Assembly: GCA_026985075.1 (NCBI GenBank)
Contig: JALSQX010000033.1
Location: 62,001 to 126,000, forward strand
From: Blastocatellia bacterium
Lineage (GTDB): Bacteria > Acidobacteriota > Blastocatellia > HR10 > J050
Reading direction: 5' to 3'
DNA: 64,000 bases
Under the pieces are notes generated by a model. That model saw nothing but the letters and a program-made list of their open reading frames with translations, was not told the origin of the DNA and searched no databases. Below, piece by piece: positions 17,021 through 26,331 of the stretch. Positions within the stretch are counted from its first letter, which is position 1; each line of letters starts with the position of its first letter. Made by a program: the position numbers and the translations under genes.

Positions 17021-17097
17021 TGGTTGCGGGGGCGGGATTTGAACCCGCGACCTTTGGGTTATGAGCCCAACGAGCTTCCAGACTGCTCCACCCCGCG
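17021..17097 (-). tRNA. Initiator tRNA-fMet (CAT)
   Basis: A complete 77-nt cloverleaf with encoded CCA. Acceptor strands are CGCGGGG and CCCCGCA, giving the C1-A72 mismatch specific to bacterial initiator tRNA. The D-arm is GAGC...GCTC, and the anticodon stem-loop is TTGGG-CTCATAA-CCCAA with the three G-C pairs typical of initiators. The T-arm is GCGGG-TTCAAAT-CCCGC. Confidence 0.96.
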
Positions 17098-17506
17098 CCA
17101 ATTTCCCATTTCAGGGAAGAATTATAGGACTGCCTCTATCCACTGTCAAGCTCCCTTTCTCGGTCTCGCGCTCCGGATCAACCAGAAGTCGGGTGACATC
17201 ATGGCCCCGGCGCCAGAGAATCCCGATTCTCCATCATAATGAATGGAACAGTCCCCGGGGCCATCTTCAGGGCTTCCAGAAACACGCCGTGCGTCCGGCG
17301 AACACTTGCGCCAAGGAACCCCGGCGAGGCTCAGAGCATGACGGAGAATCCTGGCCCCAGCACTCATCGAATGAGCGAGAGTGTCACGGCTGCTGATCAC
17401 CGTCAGGCACCGCTCTTTCGCTTCGTTGGACAGAAGACGAACGTTCTGTTTCACACCTTTCCGGTTTATGGTAAAATCCAGATGGAGTTCAACCGGTGAG
17501 GAGATC
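17098..17506. other. Intergenic between tRNA-fMet and the NfeD gene
   Basis: Apart from the NfeD promoter at 17450-17477 nothing is recognised. Open frames crossing it on the minus strand look like chance reading. Confidence 0.4.
17450..17477 (+). promoter_or_regulatory. Promoter of the NfeD-SPFH string
   Basis: TTCACA (17450-17455) and TAAAAT (17472-17477) lie 16 nt apart, 30 nt before the NfeD start, with GGTGAGGAG as ribosome site in between. Confidence 0.45.
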
Positions 17507-18016
17507 ATGAACTACATCCCATACCTGTGGCTGATTGTCGGCGTCGTCTTCATCATCGCCGAATTGATGACGCCGGGTTTCGTTCTCCTCTGGTTCGGCA
17601 TTGGGGCTCTGGCGGCCGGAGTCCTGGGATTCCTGGGAGCGGGACTCGCTCTCCAGATCAGCGCGTTCTTGATCCTGTCCGTGGCGCTGACCATTGCTTC
17701 TCGCACGATTTTCGAGAAGTTTTTCATGCGCAATGCCCCGGGAAGTAAAATCCGCATCGGCATGGACAGTCTTCCCGGCCAAGTGGGCGTCGTCGTCGAG
17801 CAAAGTCGAGGCCCCCTGCAGGAAGCCGCCGTCAAGGTCTATGGATCGACATGGACGGCATATCCGATGCCTGGCGAAGGCCCTCTGCGCGAGGGCGATC
17901 AGGTTCAGGTGGAGCGCGTGGATGGGACGGTACTCCATGTGAGGAAAATTCCGCGATCGGTCTCCTGGCGGAATGACCCGCTCCCGCCGACGTCGACGTC
18001 TGATTCCATTGATTGA
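17507..18016 (+). CDS. Short NfeD-family membrane protein
   Basis: A 169-residue membrane protein with two to three hydrophobic helices in residues 1-75 (LWLIVGVVFIIAELMTPGFV, GALAAGVLGFLGAGLALQI) and a C-terminal OB-fold domain (SLPGQVGVVVEQ, REGDQVQVERVDG). This is the short NfeD1b type lacking the ClpP-like protease. NfeD proteins are known partners of SPFH/stomatin proteins in membrane microdomains, and an SPFH gene follows 23 nt downstream. ATG 17507 has GAGGAG 5 nt upstream. Confidence 0.9.
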   Translation: MNYIPYLWLIVGVVFIIAELMTPGFVLLWFGIGALAAGVLGFLGAGLALQISAFLILSVALTIASRTIFEKFFMRNAPGSKIRIGMDSLPGQVGVVVEQSRGPLQEAAVKVYGSTWTAYPMPGEGPLREGDQVQVERVDGTVLHVRKIPRSVSWRNDPLPPTSTSDSID

Positions 18017-18039
18017 TCCCGTAAGGAGGTCCGGAATCG

Positions 18040-19047
18040 ATGGACGCATTGACACTCAGCGTATTCCTCATTTTCTTCTTCCTCATCCTGGTCGTTGCTC
18101 TGCAGGCCATCCGCATCGTCCCCCAGGCCACAGTGGTCGTCTTCGAGCGGTTGGGGCGATTTCATAAACTGGGCACCAGCGGTCTCAATCTCATCATCCC
18201 GCTGGTGGACAAACCTCGATCCGTCTACTGGACGCGATTCCCACCCGGGATGAACAAGATCGATCTGAGAGAACAATTCACCGATCTCCCCCTTCAACCG
18301 GTCATCACCCGAGACAACGTGACGATCAACGTGGATTCCGTGGTCTACTGGCAGATCACCGATCCCATCAAAGCCGTCTACGAAGTCGCCGATCTGACGG
18401 GTAGCATCATCCAGTTGACCATCACCGCCATGCGCAACGTCATGGGCGAAATGGATCTGGACGAGGCGCTCAGCTCGCGAGAGACGATCAACGCCAAATT
18501 GCGCGTCATCCTCGATGAAGCGACCCATAAATGGGGCGTGAAGGTGACCCGCGTGGAGGTCAAGAATATCAATCCCCCTGAGGACGTGCGGGCGACCATG
18601 GAGAAGCAGATGACCGCCGAACGCAATCGCCGGGCCCTGGTGCTGGAAGCCGAAGGCGAAAAACAATCGGCCATCACCCGGGCCGAAGGCGATAAACAGG
18701 CGGCCATCATGCGAGCCGAGGGCGAGATGCGCGCCGCCGTCCTCCGCGCCGAAGGCGAAGCGCAAGCTCGGCTGAAGACGGCCCAAGCGGAAGCCGAAGC
18801 CATTCGACAAATCACCGACGCCCTGGGACGAGTTGGCGATCCGGCGCACTATCTCATCACGTCCCGCTACATCGAATCGCTGAAGGAGATGGCCCAGAGC
18901 CGGAATAGCAAAGTCGTCTTCATGCCGGTGGAGACGGCGAGCGTGCTCTCTTCGGTCTCGGCGCTGGCCGAACTCGTCAAGGAGCAGCCCAAACCATCGG
19001 TCTCACAGGCGGACGTATCAACTCAGGTCCCCATGCCCGGAGAATAA
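18040..19047 (+). CDS. SPFH/Band 7 (stomatin-like, QmcA type) protein
   Basis: A 335-residue membrane-anchored SPFH protein. An N-terminal helix (SVFLIFFFLILVVALQAIRI) precedes the SPFH core ([46 protein letters not shown]). A long charged coiled coil (about residues 190-265) contains repeated AEGE/RAEG units, such as RAEGDKQAAIMRAEGEMRAA. It is expected to form an oligomeric cage or microdomain with the NfeD product of the gene just upstream. AAGGAGG lies before the ATG. Confidence 0.92.
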   Translation: MDALTLSVFLIFFFLILVVALQAIRIVPQATVVVFERLGRFHKLGTSGLNLIIPLVDKPRSVYWTRFPPGMNKIDLREQFTDLPLQPVITRDNVTINVDSVVYWQITDPIKAVYEVADLTGSIIQLTITAMRNVMGEMDLDEALSSRETINAKLRVILDEATHKWGVKVTRVEVKNINPPEDVRATMEKQMTAERNRRALVLEAEGEKQSAITRAEGDKQAAIMRAEGEMRAAVLRAEGEAQARLKTAQAEAEAIRQITDALGRVGDPAHYLITSRYIESLKEMAQSRNSKVVFMPVETASVLSSVSALAELVKEQPKPSVSQADVSTQVPMPGE

Positions 19048-19117
19048 CGTTTGACGATCGTCGGCAAACGGCGCAGAATACTAGAGGATGAATTCATCTT
19101 CGAGGAGTGACGAGAAC

Positions 19118-19942
19118 ATGGGAGGGACGAAAAAGACGTCACACACCGCCACGGGTCAGAGCGCTCCTCCGGCTTGGGTAGAGACACTCTTTGACGACTT
19201 TCTCGCCCGGCTCGAAGACAAACTCAATGACCCTCATCTGAATCGCTATGATGTCGTCCGTGATACGCTCTATCAGATTTATCTGGGCACCGTCCCCAAT
19301 TTCGCCCGCGTCCACGATTATACTTTCCCTGTGGGTGCTCGAGTATTGATGGCTTGCTTCGATCCGCGCAATGTGACGTTAGAATCGGAGAGGCATCCGG
19401 AAGTCATCGCCGATCTTTATGCCGAGCGCAAGCCCCTCATCTGGTTCTGGCAGTTGTTCGATCGCTCTCCGCTCGGATTGAACGACTACCTCGGGTTCCG
19501 CCTTCGTCAGATCCTCGCGCCGTACATCTTCAAGCACGTCGGCAAGGACTTTCGGTGCGCCCCATTCGTTCGCTGGCGCTTTGGCTACCACCTCTCCCTG
19601 GGCGATGGCGTCACCATAGGATCTTCGGCGTGGCTCGATGATCGTGGAGAGCTGGAGATCGGCCCTGGCGTGACCATCGGCGAAGGGGCGATCATCTATT
19701 CTCACGCCCCCGAACTGCGACCGACGGCATCGGCCCACACACAGAAGACGGTCATCGAGGAGGGCGCCGAGATCGGCGCTCACAGCACGCTCTGGCCGGG
19801 CATTCGCATTGGCGCTGGCGCTCGCGTCCAACCGGCGAGCCTCGTCACCCAGGACGTTCCGCCTCATCACCTCGCCGCGGGCGCGCCGGCCGAGATCCGG
19901 CCGCTTCCCCCCGGCCCCTCAGATGCGACGCCGCGTACATGA
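19118..19942 (+). CDS. Left-handed beta-helix (hexapeptide) acyltransferase-like protein
   Basis: About 274 residues. The C-terminal part (170-270) has hexapeptide-repeat turns, LGDGVTIGSSAWL, IGPGVTIGEGAIIYSHA, IEEGAEIGAHSTLWPGIRIG, typical of acetyl/acyltransferases. HTQKTVIEEGAEIGAH resembles the acceptor loop of maltose/galactoside acetyltransferases. The N-terminal 150 residues are helical and not recognised. The start is uncertain: ATG 19118 has GAGGAG at 10 nt, while ATG 19088 would add ten residues but has no spacing to its AGAGG. Third gene of a five-gene string. Substrate unknown. Confidence 0.75.
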   Translation: MGGTKKTSHTATGQSAPPAWVETLFDDFLARLEDKLNDPHLNRYDVVRDTLYQIYLGTVPNFARVHDYTFPVGARVLMACFDPRNVTLESERHPEVIADLYAERKPLIWFWQLFDRSPLGLNDYLGFRLRQILAPYIFKHVGKDFRCAPFVRWRFGYHLSLGDGVTIGSSAWLDDRGELEIGPGVTIGEGAIIYSHAPELRPTASAHTQKTVIEEGAEIGAHSTLWPGIRIGAGARVQPASLVTQDVPPHHLAAGAPAEIRPLPPGPSDATPRT

Positions 19943-20661
19943 GCAAAAGACATCGCTCGGCCAAGGGGCGATGTCGTTTGAGACAAACCGCTATGAGGCG
20001 AACCATTGGCACCAGCTCCTGGATTCTCGTTCTTCTGCTCGGCGGCCTCTCGAGCCGCATGGTCGCTCAACCACTCCGCTCTCTCCATCTCCTTTCGCCC
20101 TCTCGGCAAGAACAAAACCACGAGGTCATAGCCCGCATGGCACGCCGCCACCTTCTCCTCTCAACCTCTCGGCAAGAGCAGGAGCCACCGCCTCAGGAGA
20201 AACGCGGCGAAAAGGACGAATCCTCGGACGCCTCCTGGCCTCGAACGCCGGAGATGATGGAGGCGGAGATGCGCTATCGGGCGGCGGTGGAGTTTCGCAA
20301 GTCCGAGCATAAGAGGGCCGTCGCGGCGGCCGAAGAGATTCTCTCGCTCGCCGAAAAGTTGAAGCGATTGTCCAAGAGATCGAAGCGGGCTCCCGCCGAC
20401 AGAATCTTACAAAAAATCCAAAAATTGGCTCGGCGCATTCGTTCGTTCGGCGGCGGTGGGAAAGTCCCCCCGGGTGTCCACCTGTCGGCGCCGACCTTCC
20501 GCGCCGGCGCCGATAAGATCGCCGAATTGGCCGAGACCTTGAAACGAGATTTGGAGGGCCTCGACTATCGCGTCATCTCGCTGTCGGTCATCGATGGGGC
20601 CAATGCCATCATCTCGCTGTCGGAGGTCCTTCGCGAGCGATTGCGCTCGGGCGGAAGATGA
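19939..20661 (+). CDS. Secreted helical protein of unknown function
   Basis: 240 residues, not recognised. ATG 19939 overlaps the previous stop as ATGA, suggesting translational coupling. An internal ATG at 19993 would place the hydrophobic segment SSWILVLLLGGLSSRMVAQ as a more normal signal peptide. After a proline- and glutamate-rich linker the protein is strongly helical and charged, with AVAAAEEILSLAEKLKRLSK and a basic patch (KRSKRAPADRILQKIQKLAR). It ends in a second helical segment (ADKIAELAETLKRDLEGLD). It sits directly before a VWFA gene (13-nt gap). Confidence 0.65.
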   Translation: MSKRHRSAKGRCRLRQTAMRRTIGTSSWILVLLLGGLSSRMVAQPLRSLHLLSPSRQEQNHEVIARMARRHLLLSTSRQEQEPPPQEKRGEKDESSDASWPRTPEMMEAEMRYRAAVEFRKSEHKRAVAAAEEILSLAEKLKRLSKRSKRAPADRILQKIQKLARRIRSFGGGGKVPPGVHLSAPTFRAGADKIAELAETLKRDLEGLDYRVISLSVIDGANAIISLSEVLRERLRSGGR

Positions 20662-20674
20662 TCATCTGGGAACG

Positions 20675-21589
20675 ATGAAACGCGCACGCGCCCTTTCCAT
20701 CATTGTCATGCTTCATCTGGGGATGGGGCTCGTAATCCCTGCTCCTCCCCAGCAATCGTCCCAGGAGGGCGTGAGCCTCTCATCCCACCTGGTCTTGCTG
20801 AACCTCACCGTGACCGACGCCCAGCGCGCCTATGTTGGTGATCTCCGTCAAGAGGATTTTTCGGTCTTCGAGGATGGAGTGCCTCAAACCATCGCATTTT
20901 TCGGTTCAGAGGAGACGCCGTTTGCCGCCGCCATTCTCATCGATGTGAGCGGCAGCATGCAACAGATGATCCGCATCGCCTGTGCCGCGGCCCGGAATTT
21001 CGCCCAGAAGATGCGCACCGATGATGTGTTTGCCGCTTACGTATTCGCCGATCAGGTGGCGCGGGTTCAGGATTTCGGCTCCTACCCGGAATTGGACGAG
21101 ATCGTGTGGCGCATTCGGCCCGAAGGATATACGGCGCTCTACGATGCCGTCGTCCAGGCGGTCCAGGATTTGCACGAGCGACCGGAGCGCCGCCGCGCCA
21201 TTCTCGTGCTCTCGGACGGTGCCGATACGCGAAGTCGCCACTCGCTCACCGAGGTCATGAGAGTCGCCGCCGAGGCCTCGGTGACCATTTACACGGTCAA
21301 TCTGATGGATCCTCACTATGCGCGCCGCGCCGAAGCCCTTCAAGCCATGGGCGCGCTGCGCGCCATGGCCGAGAGAACGGGTGGACGATATATCGCCGAT
21401 CCCGGCGGCACGCGGATGTACGAGGCCTTCGACGAAATCGTCGAAGAACTTCGCCACCAGTACACGATCGGCTATTACCCGAACCCGGAAAAACGCGATG
21501 GGAAGTGGCACAAAATCAGCGTGAAAGTCTCCCGACCCGGCGTTCGCGTTCGCACTCGACCGGGCTATCGCGCTCCGAAGCGCCGCTGA
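20675..21589 (+). CDS. Secreted VWFA-domain protein with intact MIDAS
   Basis: 304 residues with an N-terminal signal (ALSIIVMLHLGMGLVIPAPP) and a short region LVLLNLTVTDAQRAYVGDLR as in other acidobacterial VWFA proteins. The von Willebrand A domain contains ILIDVSGSMQQM (the DxSxS metal site) and ILVLSDGADTRS. It ends with TIGYYPNPEKRDGKWHKI. Unlike the VWFA protein at 8429-10555, the metal-binding motif is complete. The last 34 nt of the gene are duplicated downstream (21625-21658). Function unknown; likely protein-protein adhesion outside the inner membrane. Confidence 0.88.
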   Translation: MKRARALSIIVMLHLGMGLVIPAPPQQSSQEGVSLSSHLVLLNLTVTDAQRAYVGDLRQEDFSVFEDGVPQTIAFFGSEETPFAAAILIDVSGSMQQMIRIACAAARNFAQKMRTDDVFAAYVFADQVARVQDFGSYPELDEIVWRIRPEGYTALYDAVVQAVQDLHERPERRRAILVLSDGADTRSRHSLTEVMRVAAEASVTIYTVNLMDPHYARRAEALQAMGALRAMAERTGGRYIADPGGTRMYEAFDEIVEELRHQYTIGYYPNPEKRDGKWHKISVKVSRPGVRVRTRPGYRAPKRR

Positions 21590-21658
21590 GAGCCAGTAGG
21601 AGGGCGCATCACTCACCTCATAGAACTCGACCGAGCTATCGCGCTCCGAAGCGCCGCT
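21554..21658. repeat. 34-bp direct repeat at the end of the VWFA gene
   Basis: Copies at 21554-21587 and 21625-21658 are identical except for one G/A change. Copy 1 encodes the C-terminus (RPGYRAPKRR) and copy 2 lies in the intergenic region 71 bp on. It looks like a small tandem duplication. Confidence 0.8.
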
Positions 21659-21785
21659 CTGCGCCCTCCGACCGGCCGCAGAGGAGACGCTCCCCCGCCA
21701 AAGGGGGCATTCTATCGAGTCAATCGATTATTCGGCCGATGGATGCGAAACGGCCTCTGAAAGAGTGGACCTCAGCCCGTCGCGT

Positions 21786-22949
21786 TCACAGGTTCAACTG
21801 GCGGAGCCGATCGATGGCTCTCTCAATGGTCTCCATGGACGTGGAGAAACAGAAGCGCAAGTGTCCCTGGCCGTGGGGCCCGAATACGACGCCGGGCACG
21901 GTGGAAATATTGGCCGTCTCCAACAGGTGGAGACTCGCTTTCCAGCTATCTTCCCCCAGCCGCTGGCGAACGTCGGGGAAGGCGTAAAATGATCCTTGCG
22001 GCGGATCGCAGGTGAATCCCACCGAGCGCAACCCGGCGATGAGCAGATCGCGCCGCCGCCGATACTCCTCCCGGATCGGTTGGAGGTAATCCTCTCCTAA
22101 TCGAAGTGCGGCCACCGCCGCCCACTGGGTGGGCGTATTCACCCCGTTGATGGAATAGAGGGTGAGCTTGCGAATCCCGGTCATCCACGGCTCGGCGGCG
22201 ATCACATAACCGATTCGCCATCCCGTCATGGCATAGGATTTGGAGAGGGTGAAGACGGTGAGCGTCCGCTCCAGCATTCCCGGGAGCGAAGCCATCGAGA
22301 CGTGTTCGACGTCAAAAACGACGTCTTCATAGGCTTCATCGGCAATGACCAATAGATCGTGACGGCGGGCGAACTCGGCCGCTTGCTGGACTTCCTGGCG
22401 ACTGAACACCACGCCATTGGGATTGGCCGGCGAGTTGAAGTACATGACGCGGGTTCGCTCGGTCAGATGCCGGGTCAACGTCGCCTCCATGCCCTCGGCG
22501 CGCACCTGCTGGAACGGAATCAACACCTGCCGCCCTCCGGCCAGGGCGACCAGATCCTTGATCGGCGTCCAGTAAGGAGAAAAGACGAGCACCTCATCTC
22601 CCGGATTGACGACGGAGAGGAATGAGACGAATAGCCCGTGAAGTCCTCCGGAGACGACAATGGCCTGTCCCGATTCGGCGGGGATGCGATTCTTGACGCG
22701 AACCTTTTCGATGATCGCCTCCAGCAGTTGAGGAATGCCGCTCGATGGAGCATAGCGCGTGTGATTCTCGGCCAGTGCCTTGATACACGCCTGCTTGACC
22801 GGCTCGGGCGTGGGAACGAAAGGCTCGCCGCCATGAAACGGGAGAATGTCGCGCCCCTCCCGCTCGAGGGCTAAGATCTTATTGCGAATGACGACGATCT
22901 CGGAGAATCCAACCTGATGCAGTCGACTGGCGAGTTGCTGTGCTGTCAC
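21786..22949 (-). CDS. Pyridoxal-phosphate aminotransferase, class I/II
   Basis: 387 residues, fold-type I PLP enzyme. Conserved elements are YAPSSGIPQLLEAI, NSPANPNG, VIADEAYEDVVFD (Asp and Tyr binding PLP), the lysine motif TLSKSYAMTGWRIGY, and a C-terminal RFCFSTS carrying the substrate-carboxylate Arg. It resembles aspartate/aromatic-type aminotransferases; the exact amino acid is not determined. GTG 22949 was chosen because GGGGGGA lies about 6 nt upstream and the longer open frame reads through an intergenic region. Confidence 0.88.
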   Translation of the reverse strand: MTAQQLASRLHQVGFSEIVVIRNKILALEREGRDILPFHGGEPFVPTPEPVKQACIKALAENHTRYAPSSGIPQLLEAIIEKVRVKNRIPAESGQAIVVSGGLHGLFVSFLSVVNPGDEVLVFSPYWTPIKDLVALAGGRQVLIPFQQVRAEGMEATLTRHLTERTRVMYFNSPANPNGVVFSRQEVQQAAEFARRHDLLVIADEAYEDVVFDVEHVSMASLPGMLERTLTVFTLSKSYAMTGWRIGYVIAAEPWMTGIRKLTLYSINGVNTPTQWAAVAALRLGEDYLQPIREEYRRRRDLLIAGLRSVGFTCDPPQGSFYAFPDVRQRLGEDSWKASLHLLETANISTVPGVVFGPHGQGHLRFCFSTSMETIERAIDRLRQLNL

Positions 22950-23048
22950 GGTCTTCCCCCCTGCATGAGTTCGCCATGGGATTATACGAAAAGCGGGTCC
23001 GCTCTGTAAACCAAAGCGAGCATCGCTCCTATGCCACCGGCCCATAAA

Positions 23049-23080
23049 CGAAGTGGCGCGAACCGATTCGCGCCACTTCG
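23049..23080 (-). terminator. Perfect 14-bp hairpin downstream of grpE
   Basis: CGAAGTGGCGCGAA and its exact reverse complement flank a 4-nt loop. On the minus strand it is followed by only a weak TTTAT, so it is a plausible end or stabiliser of the hsp20-dnaK-grpE transcript. It lies about 115 nt past the grpE stop. Confidence 0.5.
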
Positions 23081-23195
23081 TGTCTCGGCGAGAGGCCTCT
23101 CTCGAGGCGCTCAGAGGATGACCACATCTGCAGCGTTCGGCTCCTTGCCAGGACGCCTCCCTTCATCACCGCTCGCCCGCCACCGTGGCGGTCAC

Positions 23196-23714
23196 TCACC
23201 GAGCGACCTGAACGCGGGCCGGACGCAACACGCGGCCATCCCATCGATAGCCTTTCTGGTACTCGCGGACGATGGTGCCCGGCTCGACGCCCAGCGCTTC
23301 GGCCTGGACGGTATCTACCGCCTCGTGGAGCTCGGGATCGAACGGTTGGCCCAGGCTGTCGAAGGGTTTCACGCCATGCGACTCCAACAAATTCAAGAGC
23401 TGTCGATGGATGGCTTGCAGTCCCTCGGTGGTCCCGGCCTCCTCTGCGGTCAGGTGAGATGCCTGGTCAAAACTGTCCATCACATCGAGCAGCCCCAGGA
23501 GAAGATCTCGCTTCCCGGCCTGTCCGATACTCTCGGCCTCTTTTTCGATGCGGCGGCGATAATTCTCAAAATCGGCCAGCGTCCGCAGCAACTGATCGCG
23601 GGTCGCCTCCAGCTCCTGCTCTAACTGCTCTAACTCCGATGGCGTCGACTCGGGAGCGTCCGATGCCTCCAGACCCTCGGCAGATGCCACCTTCTCGATT
23701 GCATCCTTCTCCAT
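23196..23714 (-). CDS. grpE: Nucleotide exchange factor GrpE
   Basis: 172-residue co-chaperone that releases ADP from DnaK. A long N-terminal coiled coil (ELEQLEQELEATRDQLLRTL) contains the hallmark ADFENYRRR (47-55). The C-terminal beta domain has the conserved FDPELHEAV and YQKGYRWDGRVLRPARV. It is 59 nt after dnaK with GGAGGTGAG before the ATG, so it is co-transcribed with its partner. Confidence 0.95.
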   Translation of the reverse strand: MEKDAIEKVASAEGLEASDAPESTPSELEQLEQELEATRDQLLRTLADFENYRRRIEKEAESIGQAGKRDLLLGLLDVMDSFDQASHLTAEEAGTTEGLQAIHRQLLNLLESHGVKPFDSLGQPFDPELHEAVDTVQAEALGVEPGTIVREYQKGYRWDGRVLRPARVQVAR

Positions 23715-23773
23715 ACCAGACTCACCTCCATCGAGAGAATGTGGTGCCGCCAGAGGCCGGGCGGCACCGAGAA

Positions 23774-25672
23774 TTACTTACTCGTCTTGAACTCGGCATC
23801 GATGACATCCTCGCCTGACGAACTCGTCCCTCCTTCAGAGGTCGAACCGGTTCCTCCCGTCGAACCAGAGCTGGCCTGCTGGTAGGCATGAGCGGCCAGG
23901 CTGTGGGCGACCTGCTGGAGGTCGTTGGTGAGCTGGCGGATGCGATCAATCGGAGCCTGCTCTTTGATCGCTTGACGAATATCGTTGATGAGCTGCTCGG
24001 CCCGCGCCTTCTCGTGAACCGGCACTTTGTCGCCCAGATCCTTGAGCGTCTTCTCCACCTGGTAGGCCAGGCTGTCGGCGTTATTCCTGGCCTCCACCTC
24101 CTCGCGGCGCCGACGATCCTCCTCGGCGTGGGCCTCGGCATCCTTGATCATGCGTTCGATCTCCTCTTTGCTGAGAGACGTCGATCCGCTGATGGTGATC
24201 TTCTGCTCCCGGCCCGTCGCCTTGTCGCGCGCCGAAACATTGAGAATGCCGTTGGCGTCGATATCGAAGGTGACTTCAATCTGCGGGATACCCCGCGGCG
24301 CCGGAGCGATCCCCTCCAATCGGAACTGCCCCAGCACGCGATTGTCCCGAGCCATCTCGCGCTCTCCCTGAAGCACCACGATATCGACCGCCGTCTGATT
24401 ATCCTCGGCGGTGGTGAAGATTTCGGTTCGGCGAACGGGGATGGTCGTATTGCGCTCGATGAGCTTGGTCATCACGCCGCCCAGCGTCTCCACGCCCAAC
24501 GAGAGCGGCGTCACGTCTAACAGGAGCACATCCTTGACTTCGCCAGCCAACACGCCAGCCTGAATGGCCGCCCCAATGGCCACCACTTCGTCGGGATTGA
24601 CCGACTGGTTGGGCTCCTTCCCGGTGAGCCGCTTGACCAATTCCTGAACCGCCGGCATGCGCGTGGCGCCGCCGACCAGAATCACCTCGTCGACATCGTC
24701 CGCCGTCAACTTGGCATCGGCCAGAGCCTGCTTGACCGGACCCACGCATCGTTCGACCAGGTCCTGGGTCAACTGCTCGAACTTGGCCCGCGTCAACTTC
24801 ATCTCCAGATGTTTGGGCCCCGTCTGATCGGCGGTGATGAAGGGCAGGCTGATGGTCGTCTCCACCGTCGAAGAGAGCTCGATCTTAGCCTTCTCGGCGG
24901 CTTCTTTCAATCGCTGGAGCGCCTGACGGTCCTTCCTCAGATCGATGCCCTGATCGCGGAGGAATTCCTCGGCAATCCACTGCACGATCCGCTCGTCGAA
25001 ATCATCGCCGCCCAGGTGGGTATCGCCGCTGGTCGCTTTCACTTCGAAAACCCCATCGCCGACTTCCAGGATCGAGACATCAAACGTGCCTCCACCAAGA
25101 TCGAAGACGAGGATGGTCTCGTTCTTCTTCTTGTCCAACCCATAGGCCAGCGAGGCCGCCGTCGGCTCATTGATGATGCGCAGCACGTTGAGACCGGCAA
25201 TCTTGCCCGCATCCTTGGTCGCCTGCCGCTGGGCATCATTGAAGTACGCCGGGACGGTGATCACGGCATCGGTCACCTTCTCGCCCAGATACTTGGAGGC
25301 ATCTTCGACCAGTTTGCGCAAGATCATCGCCGAGATCTCCTCGGGCGCATACTGCTTGCTCTGAATCTCCACTCTGACGGCATCATTGGCTCCGGCGATG
25401 ACCTTGTAGGGCACTTGTTTGATCTCTTCGGTCACCTCGCTGTACTTGCGCCCCATGAATCGCTTGATGGAATAGATGGTGTTCTCCGGGTTGAGAATCG
25501 CCTGTCGTTTGGCCAGTTGGCCGACCAGGCGCTCGCCCGTCTTGGTGAAGGCGACCACAGAAGGAGTCACCCGCCCCCCTTCACTGTTGGGGATCACCGT
25601 CGGCTTCCCGCCTTCCATAACCGCCACCACCGAGTTGGTCGTTCCAAGATCAATCCCTACTGCCTTTGCCAT
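23774..25672 (-). CDS. dnaK: Chaperone DnaK (Hsp70)
   Basis: 632 residues. The ATPase domain opens with [20 protein letters not shown] and contains [14 protein letters not shown] and [14 protein letters not shown]. The linker is [15 protein letters not shown] and the peptide-binding and lid domains follow to a Gly/Ser/Thr-rich tail ending [20 protein letters not shown] precedes the ATG. It is the middle gene of hsp20-dnaK-grpE; no dnaJ is adjacent and no CIRCE-type inverted repeat was found upstream. Confidence 0.97.
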   Translation of the reverse strand: MAKAVGIDLGTTNSVVAVMEGGKPTVIPNSEGGRVTPSVVAFTKTGERLVGQLAKRQAILNPENTIYSIKRFMGRKYSEVTEEIKQVPYKVIAGANDAVRVEIQSKQYAPEEISAMILRKLVEDASKYLGEKVTDAVITVPAYFNDAQRQATKDAGKIAGLNVLRIINEPTAASLAYGLDKKKNETILVFDLGGGTFDVSILEVGDGVFEVKATSGDTHLGGDDFDERIVQWIAEEFLRDQGIDLRKDRQALQRLKEAAEKAKIELSSTVETTISLPFITADQTGPKHLEMKLTRAKFEQLTQDLVERCVGPVKQALADAKLTADDVDEVILVGGATRMPAVQELVKRLTGKEPNQSVNPDEVVAIGAAIQAGVLAGEVKDVLLLDVTPLSLGVETLGGVMTKLIERNTTIPVRRTEIFTTAEDNQTAVDIVVLQGEREMARDNRVLGQFRLEGIAPAPRGIPQIEVTFDIDANGILNVSARDKATGREQKITISGSTSLSKEEIERMIKDAEAHAEEDRRRREEVEARNNADSLAYQVEKTLKDLGDKVPVHEKARAEQLINDIRQAIKEQAPIDRIRQLTNDLQQVAHSLAAHAYQQASSGSTGGTGSTSEGGTSSSGEDVIDAEFKTSK

Positions 25673-25788
25673 ATCTCATCACCTCCGTTCAGTCTCCATA
25701 TGGTTGAATCGCCGTCGGGTGCGGGCACGGCACCAGCACTCTCTCTGCTCACCATGCCCCGCTCCCCGGACGGGGGAACGAATTCACA

Positions 25789-26238
25789 CTATTTGACTTC
25801 AATCTGCTTGGCTCGGGCCTCCTCCCGCTTGGGCAACCGAATCCTGAGCACCCCATCCTTGAATGTCGCCTCTACCTTGTCGGCGTCCACGCTCCACGGG
25901 AGCGTGAAGCTCCGCGAAAAGAGGCCATAAGACCGCTCAATCCGTCGATAGTTCTCCTTCTTGTCCTCATGCTCCAACTTTCGTTCCCCCTCAACGGTCA
26001 AGATATTATCCTCAACGCTCACCTTCACCTCATCCCGGGTCAACCCCGGCAAATCGGCCTCGATGAGGATGGCGTCGGGCTCCTCGTAGATATCGACGAG
26101 CACTTCCATCGTCGGATGACCGACGATCAAACTCCGCTCGGCGCGAAACAGCTCGTCAAACAGACGATTGATCCGCTGTTGCAGCCGCTCTATGTCCTTG
26201 AAAGGATCGAATTCCTCAAATGGAGCCAATTGCGCCAT
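25789..26238 (-). CDS. Small heat-shock protein, Hsp20/alpha-crystallin family
   Basis: 149-residue holdase chaperone. The alpha-crystallin domain spans about 45-140, with VDIYEEPDAILIEADLPGLT, VSVEDNILTVEGERK, the SRSFTLPWSVD strand and KDGVLRIRLPK. The N-terminal arm includes FDPFKDIERLQQRINRLFDE. ATG 26238 has GGAGG at 7 nt; a longer in-frame start at 26265 is less likely. First gene of the heat-shock operon, behind a near-consensus sigma70 promoter. Confidence 0.93.
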   Translation of the reverse strand: MAQLAPFEEFDPFKDIERLQQRINRLFDELFRAERSLIVGHPTMEVLVDIYEEPDAILIEADLPGLTRDEVKVSVEDNILTVEGERKLEHEDKKENYRRIERSYGLFSRSFTLPWSVDADKVEATFKDGVLRIRLPKREEARAKQIEVK

Positions 26239-26302
26239 GGTTTTTCCCTCCTTGCCCAAGTTCACTCCTCAATCTCGTATGGTATTTCATGATTACGCTT
26301 TT

Positions 26303-26331
26303 ATAATAAAATATGAGTCAGAATTTGTCAA
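26303..26331 (-). promoter_or_regulatory. Near-consensus sigma70 promoter of hsp20-dnaK-grpE
   Basis: On the minus strand TTGACA (26331-26326) and TATTAT (26308-26303) are separated by exactly 17 nt, in a locally AT-rich stretch, 65 nt before the hsp20 ATG. The housekeeping-type boxes suggest that any heat control comes from a repressor or RNA structure rather than an alternative sigma factor (inference). Confidence 0.75.

Noticed and set aside
16784-17101. 105-codon minus-strand open frame
   Set aside because: It reads through the initiator tRNA gene and the tRNA-like fragment, so it is not a protein gene.
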